Assembly (NCBI GenBank): GCA_937950065.1
Contig: CALFEN010000147.1
Span: forward strand, 1-8,260
Direction: 5' to 3'
DNA: 8,260 nt
Source: an uncultured bacterium
Lineage (GTDB): Bacteria; Patescibacteria; JAEDAM01; Absconditabacterales; Absconditicoccaceae
Positions 1 through 6,949 of this stretch are shown here, in pieces. Each line of letters opens with the position of its first letter. Within the stretch, counting starts at the first letter, position 1. A program made the translations under genes and the position numbers. A model generated the notes under the pieces. It was not told the origin of the DNA and searched no databases. It was given only the letters and a program-made list of their open reading frames with translations.

Positions 1-1
1 T

Positions 2-1702
2 ATAGAACTTTTGGTAGGGCAGTGACAATTTGGTGAAGCTATGCATGAATGTATAAAATATTTGCAGGACTATCCAAATGATACTAAAGTACAAAAATAC
101 CTTAAAAAAATAGACGAACTCAAATCTTCCAATGTTGCTGAAACTATGGATATCAATTTTGAATTTTTTGAAAAGGTTTGACTGTTGAATCTTACAAAGA
201 CTACAAAACTTCAAAAATCAGATGTTTCAGATATTTACAAGAAACTTGATTTTCTTATCAAAACAAAAGATCATGAATCAGGTCTTATGCTTATCAAATA
301 TCTTAAGGATAGATTTAATATTGAAGATCCAAAAATCGCAAAATACAATGCTAAATTTTTGGAAATAAGATCAAATAAACAAAAATCTACACAGGAAGAA
401 GAATATAAACTTGAATTGAATAGTCTTAAGCTTCTTTATGAAAATAAGCAGTATCAAGACGCTATAATAAAGGCAAACACGATTTTGAAGAAATATCCTT
501 TGGTGGATAAAACATATATTCTTACTCTACTTTCAAAGATAAATAAAGAGAAGAATAATCTTTTGAAAGCAAAGTCCAAATCTAAATTTGAGATTTGGTT
601 TGAAGAAATGCAGATAAAAACTGCTACAATGAATAAAAAATGATTGTATGGGTTTTATGAAAAAATGGCATGGTTTCTTAGAGCAAAGATGGATCTAAAG
701 CTTACATTGCAGGTTATTTATTACCAGGCTAGAGATTTCGGAGTGAAAAAATTTGTAAAAAGTATTCTTGAGTGAATAGACAACTGAATTAAAATATCTG
801 AACTTTTGAGATGGAATCCTGTAGTTTGAAGATTGGACGTTTCTCTGATCAAAATTTGAGAGACAACGTGAAAACTTGGAGACATGTTTCAGGCAATTTA
901 TAGAAACAAAAAGGAAGAGGACGATAGAAATAAAAAGATAAAATGAATGATGATATATCCTATAGTTGTTATGACTATTACATTTGGTATATTCATATGA
1001 CTTTTGGTGTATATTATTCCTAAATTTACTTCTTTTTATGCTTCTATGCAGATGGACTTGCCTGCTCTTACTGTATTTATGGTAAATGCCAGTGATTTTT
1101 TGAGAAGTAAATGGTATATATTTATAGCAGTTATATTTGTGCTTATGACAGCGGTTAAAATATTGAAGAAGACTGAATATGGACAATATCTTTTTTCTTC
1201 TCTTGCCATAAAAGTTCCTGTATTTAAATTGCTTAATTTTAAAAAAGAAGTTATTTATTTTGCTGGAAATATTGCTTTGCTTCTCAGATCATGAATTAAC
1301 CTTTTGGAAGCATTGGATCTAGTGATTTACTGAACAGATAATTTATTATTCAAAGATGAATATAGGAGGATAAGGTTTGAATTGGAGACATGAGTTAACT
1401 TTTCAAAAGCTGTTTGACTTTGAAAACTTGAAGATATATGAGAATATAACAATATCTATATACCTATAGATCTTGCTTATGCTATAGATATATGAGAGAA
1501 GACATGACAGCTTGGAGAGCTTTTGAATGATGTATCAGTACGTTATGATGAAGATTTACAGCAACTTATCAAAAACTTACAGAGCCTTATGGAACCTTTC
1601 ATTATCGTGCTCTTGTGAGTGGTAGTACTTATTTTCGTCGCATCTATATTCTTGCCTCTTATGAACATGTACAATGTGCTTGGTAAAATGGGTGGTGTAT
1701 AA
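2..1702 (+). CDS. pilC: PilC/GspF-like inner-membrane platform protein with TPR-like N-terminal extension (5' partial)
   Basis: Membrane platform of a type IV pilus or type II secretion assembly machine, which in this family couples the cytoplasmic ATPase to pilin assembly. The frame is open from the left edge to TAA when about 19 in-frame TGA codons are read as Gly; the true start lies outside the window. Residues 1 to about 215 are charged, helical and TPR-like (e.g. GQFGEAMHECIKYLQDYPND). Two T2SSF domains follow, about 219-365 and 395-555. Each has its GE-x-TG motif (GETTGKLGDMF at 286-296, GEKTGQLGELL at 498-508), and the Gly residues of both come from TGA. Predicted membrane spans lie near 318-340, 371-389 and 533-552, the last after the typical MEPFIIVLLG. 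Usual family length is about 400 residues, so the N-terminal part is an extra module or a fusion. Two pilin-like genes follow. The family call is firm; pilus versus secretion or competence use is inferred. Confidence 0.93.
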
Positions 1703-1760
1703 AAATTTACATAATTATTTTTTAGAATAAGTCGTTTAACTCTATATCAATATATTTAAT

Positions 1761-2123
1761 ATGAAATTAGTAGAAGCTTTGGTATGATTTTTTGTTCTTA
1801 TAACCATACTTATGTGATGACTTAATTTCCTGTTCATGAATAATCTAAAATATGATAATTATGAGCAATCTTTGGAAAAAAATGCAATAAAACTTTCCGT
1901 ATATAATTATGCAGATGATTTTATAGCAGGTATAAATGATAACGCTACATGATATGTCTATATAAATGAATATACTATAGGTAATGGACTTACAGGAGAT
2001 TATTATTATGAATGTACAAAAAAAACTTGAAATTTGTTAATGTCAAATCAGGTATATACTTGAATATTTTGTACGATAAATATATTTGATGAAAAAATAT
2101 TTAAATATAAATTAATCCCTTAA
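1761..2123 (+). CDS. Small pseudopilin-like protein with atypical N-terminus
   Basis: A 120-residue protein that needs six TGA codons read as Gly. It begins MKLVEALVGFFVLITILMGG, a hydrophobic helix that resembles the class III/type IV pilin signature (LVEALV, with Glu5) but starts almost directly at the mature sequence. There is no basic leader and no Gly/Ala-Phe prepilin peptidase site. The remainder (28-120) is polar and aromatic with two cysteines (C85, C104) that could form a disulfide outside the membrane. The ATG is fixed by an upstream in-frame TAA at 1737; no Shine-Dalgarno is visible. It follows the PilC-like gene by 58 bp and its TAA overlaps the ATG of the next pilin-like gene, so the two are probably translationally coupled. 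A minor pseudopilin role is inferred from the helix and context. It could instead be a single-span anchor protein that only resembles a pilin. Confidence 0.75.
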
Positions 2124-2581
2124 TGAAAAAAGCATTTAGCATATTGGAAGTTACTCTTTATGTTTTGATAGTATCTGTAGTTTGAGTATACGTTACTTTT
2201 ATTGTTAGTAGATATTTTGAATATTTGGACGCGAACAAAACTTCTATGATTTTTGCTCAAAATTATGATAAAATAGTAAAGAATTTTTATTCCAAAAACA
2301 GAGACGGTTGGGTTTTTTCTTGAATAGCTTGAACAGGTTTAGTTTTTATGGCTAATTCTTGAAACTACCAATGAATTGCATGTATGGAAAGTTGATTGGC
2401 TTTTACAAATATATCCTCACTTACATGAAGTCTAGATTGGACAGGTAATTATGATCAATTTTTTTCTTGATTTGAATGTCAAAATTTTACTTGAGTTTCA
2501 TCTACTTCTTGATATTGGTTGGATATTACAACGAATTTTTATTGAAAAGATCTCCAAGAAAAATACTATTTTAAAAAATAA
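2123..2581 (+). CDS. Type IV pilin-like/pseudopilin protein
   Basis: A 152-residue protein with a short basic leader and prepilin-like start: MKKA, then FSILEVTLYVLIVSVVG. This gives Ala at -1, Phe at +1 and Glu at +5 of the expected prepilin peptidase site, followed by one hydrophobic helix (about 5-28), as in type IV pilins and pseudopilins. The C-terminal part is rich in Gly, Ser and aromatic residues, with two cysteines (C87, C119) compatible with a surface disulfide. Eleven Gly codons are TGA and only three are GGN, so under the standard code the gene is invisible. Its ATG overlaps the previous stop as TAATG. A minor pilin or pseudopilin assembled by the upstream PilC-like protein is the best reading. 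The globular part matches nothing I recognise, so the subtype (competence pseudopilin, minor pilin, major subunit) is open. Confidence 0.85.
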
Positions 2582-2587
2582 ATATAG

Positions 2588-2603
2588 AGCACTTGTATGT
2601 GCT
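2588..2603 (+). other. Small inverted repeat after the pilin-like genes
   Basis: AGCAC-TTGTAT-GTGCT forms a 5-bp stem with a 6-nt loop 6 bp after the pilin-like stop, and a short T run follows about 8 bp later. It could be a weak terminator separating the pilus genes from pheA, but the stem is short and the T run is displaced. Confidence 0.25.
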
Positions 2604-2638
2604 AGAGAAATTTTTGAATAGAACAATCTTATAAAACC

Positions 2639-2666
2639 TTGCATTTCCATCTTAAAAAAATATAAT
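2639..2666 (+). promoter_or_regulatory. Sigma-70-type promoter of pheA
   Basis: TTGCAT (2639-2644) as -35 and a perfect TATAAT (2661-2666) as -10, separated by 16 bp. Transcription would start near 2673, about 25 nt before the pheA ATG. This suggests pheA is expressed apart from the pilin-like genes. It is a sequence match only, in AT-rich DNA where chance matches occur. Confidence 0.55.
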
Positions 2667-2697
2667 AATATTTATTTTTAGCGTTAAATAAATCTAA

Positions 2698-3510
2698 ATG
2701 CATATTTATTACCAATGAATACGCTGATCATATTCGTATATGGCAGCAAAGATCGTACAAAAAAATTTGAACTGTAATGATGATGAAATAATATGATTGA
2801 ATAATTTTAATAATGTTCGAGAAAAAATAAAAGAATGAAATCTTTGAGTTTTACCTGTAGAAAATTCTTATGCGGGTAACATTCATACAAATTTGTATAA
2901 TTTTTTGAGATATGATGTAGAAGTTATTGGTGAAGTAGTGTTGGAAATTGATCATTGTCTGTTGTCCAAAGAAAACAATATATCTGATATAAAAAAAGTC
3001 TATTCTCACCCTCAATGATTATGACAATGTTATAACTTTCTCAAAGAGAATAATATACAAGCTATAGAATACAGTGATACAGCTACATCTGCACAAATGA
3101 TAAGTCAGAGTAGCGAGAAATGAATATGAGCTATAGCTTCTCAAATGGCAGGGGAAATCTATTGATTAAATATTTTGGCTAAATCAATACAAGATCAAAA
3201 GTGAAACAGGACAAGATTTTTTTTGGTGAAACCTAAAGATTTGGAATTGGTTTATCCTCAAAAAGTTTGAAAGATAACAGTCTTGTTTGAGACAAAGAAT
3301 ATCCCAGCTGCTCTTTATAAATGTTTATGATGATTTGCTACCAATAGTGTAAATCTTACAAAAATAGAATCTTTGCCAAGTCTCAAAAATCCATTTACAT
3401 ATATATTTTGGGTAGACATGGAAGGTAAGAGAGATCAAATTTCAGTACAAAACGCTTTAGAAGAGTTAAGACTTTTTTCTGAAGAAATGAATATATTGTG
3501 AGAATATTAA
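2698..3510 (+). CDS. pheA: Prephenate dehydratase, monofunctional, with C-terminal ACT domain
   Basis: Converts prephenate to phenylpyruvate, the committed step of phenylalanine synthesis, in the cytoplasm. 270 residues, a normal length for a stand-alone PDT without chorismate mutase. The PDT domain (about 1-180) shows YQGIRGSYS (5-13), LPVENS (52-57), YSHPQGLGQC (102-111), YSDTATSAQM and the catalytic TRF (172-174). The ACT domain (about 188-265) ends the protein. Fifteen of 19 Gly codons are TGA, including those in the first motif and in HPQG. The ATG is fixed by an in-frame TAA at 2695. In the ACT domain the usual GAL and ESRP phenylalanine-binding motifs read AAL (204-206) and ESLP (224-227), so feedback control may be altered. 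It has its own promoter and terminator; no other aromatic-pathway gene is in the window. Identity is secure. Confidence 0.96.
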
Positions 3511-3584
3511 TTAGTATATAGAATTGTTTATTAAAAAAATGCCTTATTTTGAATTAATTTATTAAGAAATAATATACATTCGTC

Positions 3585-3622
3585 AAAGAGATTATAGGAG
3601 AGAATATCTATAATCTTTTTTT
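3585..3622 (+). terminator. Intrinsic terminator after pheA
   Basis: AGATTATAG (3589-3597) pairs perfectly with CTATAATCT (3608-3616) across a 10-nt loop. The base can extend by three A-T pairs and a G-T, and the 3' arm runs into seven T residues (3616-3622). It lies 75 bp after the pheA stop on the same strand. It is the clearest rho-independent terminator in the window. Confidence 0.75.
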
Positions 3623-3770
3623 ATAAATAATTCTTTAGTATTTTAAATATAGAATTTATTAAATTAATATTGATTTATCTCAAAAAATATGTATATATAA
3701 TAAACTTTTAAAAATAATGAATTATAGACTATAATTCGAACGTTTTTAGAAATACAAGGATCTTTCTATC
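3623..3770. other. AT-rich intergenic region, possible promoter
   Basis: No convincing frame under table 25 between the pheA terminator and 3771. There are TATAAT hexamers at 3696-3701 and 3730-3735 on the plus strand that could serve as -10 elements for the downstream 320-residue gene, but neither has a good -35 at normal spacing. In DNA this AT-rich they may be chance. Confidence 0.3.
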
Positions 3771-3860
3771 ATGATAATAGATTTACACTACGAAGATAAA
3801 ATGAATAAGATAGGAGATTATTTCAAAGATTGAATTGAACTAAAAAAATTTATGTTTTAA
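3771..3860 (+). CDS. Possible 29-residue mini-ORF upstream of the HELGH gene
   Basis: ATG to TAA, 29 residues, with one TGA read as Gly; it begins MIIDLHYEDKMNKIGDYF and is charged and non-hydrophobic. AAGGA at 3756-3760 lies 10 nt before the ATG, one of the few Shine-Dalgarno-like matches in the window. It ends 8 bp before the start of the next gene, in a different frame, so it could be a leader peptide or a small protein. It resembles no family I know and may be chance. Confidence 0.3.
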
Positions 3861-3868
3861 AATATATT

Positions 3869-4831
3869 ATGGATCCGAACCCCTGTTTGTGAAAACCAAA
3901 AACAAGATTGGAAGTTGCGAAGACGATTCACGAAAATACATCATCAAGGTATTGTAATAGCTTGTTCCAAGCCCTTTCAAAAACTTATTGAACTAGGGAA
4001 ATTCCTATTACAGATCATCTATCCTTGCATTACGGATTAATAGGAAACTCCAAAAAAGCTTTTCAAGAGAAAAAGAATTGAGAGACATTAATTAAGCCTA
4101 TAGAGGAATTAAATTGACTGCAAATAGTAGAAATTTTGTTAAAAGATCCTCAATGACAGATTGTTTGTGATGTGTTGAGGGATTTTCCTGAATTAAAAAA
4201 ATTTTTTATAAGACTAGATCGAAACTCAGAACTTTATTTAGAAAAATGAATACTTTCTCTTCAGTCAAATTATAATACATTCAAAGCTTCTCATTTCGCA
4301 GATTTAAGAAATATAATGAATTTTACAGGGCATACTTTGTCTAAAATAGACTGACAGATACAGTGTTTTATTCGTGATAAGATAGGATATAATGATTATG
4401 ACGCTATTAATAATTTTTTAGAGAAGAAATTTGGTTTCTTATATCTTTTGTCTATTTTCCATGAGCTCTGACATGAAAAAGATCAAAATGAGTTTCATTT
4501 TGAGAATGTATGAAATACCGCAACTCGAACCAGAGACACTAGGAGAGAATCTCTAACACAATATCTATTGTGAAGATGGGAAAATGAAAAAAATGCTTGG
4601 GATTTTGCGTTAAAAAAAATTTCTGAACTTCAAAAAATAATAAAGTTCAGATTTATTTCAAGAGAGGAGTTTGTTTTGTTAACCTACGTGTTTAATATAT
4701 ACATTTTTTCTCATACTATAAATTTGGCAGTTACAGATAAGGATGGGAAAAAAAGACCTGTAGAAAAGGAAAAAATAATAAACTTTTTTGAGTATCTTGC
4801 TCAAGAAGATTTTCAAAGATTTTTATTTTAA
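3869..4831 (+). CDS. Hypothetical 320-residue protein with HELGH motif (possible zincin-type metalloprotease)
   Basis: Function not recognised. Ten TGA codons read as Gly keep the frame open for 320 residues. The striking feature is FHELGHEKD, with H198-E199-L200-G201-H202 matching the HExxH zinc-binding helix; G201 is a TGA codon. Twenty-five residues later RRESLTQYL offers E227 as a possible third ligand, a layout seen in gluzincin and ImmA/IrrE-type proteins, but this is inference from a short motif. The N-terminal part (1-190) is mixed helical and charged with no signal peptide, so the protein is probably cytoplasmic. Residues about 265-285 (LLTYVFNIYIFSHTINLAV) are hydrophobic but contain polar residues, more like a buried helix than a clear membrane span. 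The ATG at 3869 is the first in frame after the TAA at 3806; a TTG at 3830 is an alternative start. It stands alone between pheA and convergent genes. Real gene: confident. Protease: tentative. Confidence 0.8.
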
Positions 4832-4990
4832 CTTTGAAGAAGATATAAAAAAATTAATATCTTAATATAGAATAAGAAAGGGATATTAAAGATGACGTGA
4901 AATTTATTGTTTCCCTTTTAAATCATTATTTTAAATATTATAAAAAAATATATTATTGTTTAATACTTTAAGATATTAAAAAAAGAAATT
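4832..4990. other. Convergent intergenic region with weak hairpins
   Basis: No gene is visible where the two strands' genes meet. AAAGGGA (4877-4883) can pair with TCCCTTT (4912-4918) across a long 28-nt loop, with T residues following. AAGATAT (4970-4976) can pair with ATATCTT (4993-4999), overlapping the end of the minus-strand gene. Either could help terminate the plus-strand transcript, but neither is a textbook terminator. Confidence 0.3.
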
Positions 4991-5251
4991 TTATATCTTT
5001 TCCCAAATTTTTTTGAATCAAATTTTGTGCAGTAAAATAATAGAAATAATAGACAATATAATCGCTGCCAATTCGGATAGAGCCATAGATTTTATGCCTA
5101 CACTGACACAATTTGCTCAATATTGATCCACGATACATTTATCAGAAATATAAAATTTATCAAATAAGAAGTATATTATTTCATAAAATGAAATATAAAG
5201 TAATATAAAAATAACTGTGTAAATAAGTATTTTTGGAATTTTTTTTATCAT
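4991..5251 (-). CDS. Small two-span membrane protein of unknown function
   Basis: An 86-residue protein that appears only with TGA as Gly (two codons, residues 45 and 78). It has a lysine-rich start (MIKKIPK), a membrane segment at about 8-30 (ILIYTVIFILLYISFYEIIYF), a loop of about 30 residues, a second segment at about 58-76 (ALSELAAIILSIISIILLH) and a basic tail (KIGFKKIWEKI). The positive-inside rule puts both termini in the cytoplasm and the loop outside. The loop holds two cysteines (C39, C48; KCIVDQYGANC) that could form a disulfide. This spacing is reminiscent of VKOR/DsbB-like or small bacteriocin-related membrane proteins, but the protein is too short for those and I assign no family. 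It lies 98 bp downstream of tRNA-Lys on the same strand. No Shine-Dalgarno is visible; the ATG is chosen because it precedes the basic start. Confidence 0.7.
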
Positions 5252-5348
5252 AATAACTTATTTGATAGATTGATTTAAAGTTAATTTGTATTTAAAATCA
5301 ATTCTTTACAATATTTTAGAAGGTCTTGCGACAGATGGTAATCAGGAA
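5252..5348. other. Intergenic region between tRNA-Lys and the small membrane gene
   Basis: Contains an imperfect inverted repeat, ATTGATTTAAA near 5269 and TTTAAAATCAAT near 5290, which differ by one extra A. It may be a weak tRNA terminator or part of the promoter of the small gene. No coding frame is seen. Confidence 0.25.
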
Positions 5349-5420
5349 TGGGTCAGGAGGGACTCGAACCCTCGATCAATTGCTTAAGAGGCAACTGCTT
5401 TACCACTAAGCTACTGGCCC
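5349..5420 (-). tRNA. tRNA-Lys (anticodon CUU)
   Basis: Read on the minus strand it folds as a full cloverleaf: acceptor GGGCCAG/CTGACCC, D-arm GCTT-AGTGGTA-AAGC, anticodon stem GTTGC/GCAAT with loop CTCTTAA (U33, anticodon CUU, reads AAG), variable TGATC, and T-arm GAGGG-TTCGAGT-CCCTC. The discriminator is A73 (5349) and no CCA is encoded, so it would have to be added by nucleotidyltransferase. The acceptor stem has a C4:A69 mismatch. It is not the UCA-anticodon tRNA-Gly that the recoded UGA needs; that gene is outside this window. Confidence 0.92.
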
Positions 5421-5459
5421 GTTTAAGTTGTAATTAACTTTATTCAAGTAATCACAATA

Positions 5460-5498
5460 ATTTTATTTGTAAATAAAATATATTGTTGAAAAAACAAT
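5460..5498. terminator. Two adjacent hairpins between the ABC ATPase gene and tRNA-Lys
   Basis: ATTTTATTT (5460-5468) and AAATAAAAT (5471-5479) are a perfect 9-bp inverted repeat with a 2-nt spacer. Next to it ATTGTT-GAAAA-AACAAT (5482-5498) makes a second 6-bp hairpin, whose minus-strand copy is followed by a T-rich stretch. They lie 33 bp and more after the ABC ATPase stop, where a terminator would be expected before the tRNA. The stems are almost all A-T, so they may be weak. Confidence 0.4.
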
Positions 5499-5530
5499 AA
5501 TAATCATTTTTTATCTAAAATCAATATATT

Positions 5531-6292
5531 TTATTCAGTTTTTTCTTCTTCTTCAATATCTTCTTTTTCAGAATCTTTGATCGTATTTATAAAGAATTCT
5601 TCAAGAGATATCTTGAGATCAGAGACTTTGCCTTCATAAAGCATATTCCCTTCATATATGATACTAAAACTATCAGCTATTTCCTGCACATCACTCAAAA
5701 TATGTGTGTTAAAAAATATAGTTTTACCTTGTTCTTTGAGTTCTACCATAAGTTTTTTTACTAAGACTCTTCAAAGTGGATCAAGTCAACTCATTGGTTC
5801 GTCCCAAAAAATAATTTCTGGATCGTTTATTAATGAAGCTGCCAGCCCCAGTCTTTGTTTCATTCCTTTGGAATAGTATTTTACAAATTTATCGCTAGCA
5901 TTTTCCAGTCAGACTTTTTTGATAAGTTCCATTCCCACTAATTCAGCTTTTTGTTTAGTCATACCGTTTAGCTGCCCCATAAATATCAAGAATTCTATTC
6001 CATTTAGATGATCGTAGAAGTAAGTATTTTCTGGAGCATAACCTATTTTTTGATAAGTTTCTTTGTTGTTTTCAAATTTTTTTCCAAAAAGATTTATCTC
6101 TCATTCGTTGTATTTCAAGAATCCTAAAATACATTTGAGAGTAGTTGTTTTTCATGATCAGTTGGGACCTAGAAATCAATAGATTTCTCATTTGCTTACA
6201 GTCAAGTTTACTCATTCAAGTACTGTAATTGTTCTCAAATTATATTTAAATTTTTTTTTCAAATTATTTACTTCTAGGATTGTTTCAGGCAT
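5531..6292 (-). CDS. ABC transporter ATP-binding protein (ABC-2/GldA/EcsA-like)
   Basis: Cytoplasmic ATPase subunit that powers an ABC transporter, most like the exporter-type ATPases paired with ABC-2 permeases. 253 residues. Walker A is GPNGSGKTT (42-50), with G45 and G47 both from TGA. The Q-loop region reads IGYAPEN (83-89), with Glu in place of Gln as in many ABC-2-type ATPases. The signature is YSKGMKQRL (140-148), Walker B IIFWDE (160-165), the D-loop SGLDP (168-172, G169 from TGA) and the H-loop His197 in FFNTHIL. The tail is very acidic (SEKEDIEEEEKTE). Nine of about 22 Gly codons are TGA; under the standard code only the last 72 residues form a frame. It starts 16 bp after the stop of the 186-residue gene, so the two are probably co-transcribed. 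No permease is present in the window, so the substrate is unknown. Confidence 0.94.
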
Positions 6293-6308
6293 TTTTGATA
6301 CGAATTAT

Positions 6309-6869
6309 TTAATAAATTTCTTCAAATAAAGATTTTTGTAACCTTTCATCATACTCTTCAAATTTATCAGATTTTGATGCTAAAGTTTTGATATTTCATA
6401 TATCAAAGTAGTATATAATGTCTTTGATAAACAAAATGAAATCATTTTTGGGAATATTATCTATGTTATTCAGCTTATTCATCGTGATTTTGACAAAATG
6501 TGTCAAATCTGTAAGACTATAAATGTCTATAAAACTATCTTGAAATAGCTCTTTTAGTCAGTTGGTAGTGATAGAATCTTGGAAGAATGGCACAAAGAAC
6601 ATAAACACATCTTTGATTTCAAGGTGAGAATCTATCAGTCCTACAACTTTGGATAGAAGACTATCTTCGTTGATTTGTAATAGTATTTGAAGCATCAAAG
6701 CTGAATTTCTGTCTTTGATATGTTGAGCTTGGATTTGTTGTCTGGCTTGTCAGGCTTTTTTCAAATTTTCGGAGACTCTGCCTAAATCCGCTTCACTTAC
6801 GTTCTCTCATCAGGTTTCCTTGATATTTCACATACCAAGTCACTCATATCAATCCATCTTTTCGGACAT
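6309..6869 (-). CDS. Hypothetical 186-residue helical protein upstream of the ABC ATPase
   Basis: No family recognised. Eight TGA codons are read as Gly, five of them within the first 21 residues, giving a Gly-rich, probably disordered start (MDGYEGLGMGNIKETGGEN). A charged, Gln-rich helix follows (about 25-50, KKAGQARQQIQAQHIKD), then mainly helical sequence with amphipathic stretches, and an acidic C-terminus (KFEEYDERLQKSLFEEIY). There is no signal peptide and no convincing membrane span; the FMFFVPFF stretch is short. The ATG at 6869 is preceded by a promoter-like site, and the gene ends 16 bp before the ABC ATPase start, so it is probably the first gene of a two-gene operon. It could be a soluble partner or regulator of the transporter, but nothing in the sequence shows that. 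Confidence 0.8.
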
Positions 6870-6876
6870 AGCATTT

Positions 6877-6928
6877 TTTTGCAATAAAATAATTATTTAT
6901 AAGTATTTTATATTATTTTGCAATAAAA
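6877..6928 (-). promoter_or_regulatory. Promoter and paired 13-bp repeats upstream of the 186-residue gene/ABC operon
   Basis: On the minus strand TTGCAA (6918-6923) and TATAAA (6896-6901) sit 16 bp apart, a reasonable -35/-10 pair. They predict a start near 6889, about 20 nt before the ATG. An identical 13-mer, TTTTATTGCAAAA on the minus strand, occurs twice, at 6916-6928 over the -35 and at 6877-6889 over the predicted start. Such placement would suit a repressor site, but AT-rich chance is possible. The surrounding 80 bp hold no gene. Confidence 0.45.
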
Positions 6929-6949
6929 AATGAGGTGAAAATAGAAATA

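Noticed and set aside
695..1186. 163-codon minus-strand frame
   Set aside because: Antisense shadow of the PilC-like gene; its translation is low-complexity and matches nothing, whereas the plus strand carries clear T2SSF motifs.
2588..2697. Riboswitch or T-box leader for pheA
   Set aside because: The predicted leader is only about 25 nt and no T-box or other conserved element is visible; the single small hairpin lies upstream of the promoter.
2..4831. Pseudogenes or frameshifted genes
   Set aside because: The many TGA codons first look like decay, but they fall on conserved Gly positions, no frameshifts are needed and TAA ends each gene, so recoding explains them.
5349..5420. The special tRNA-Gly(UCA) needed for UGA recoding
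   Set aside because: The anticodon loop CTCTTAA gives CUU, which is lysine, not UCA.
5658..5876. 72-codon plus-strand frame
   Set aside because: Lies antisense to the ABC ATPase across its signature and Walker B motifs; no independent support.
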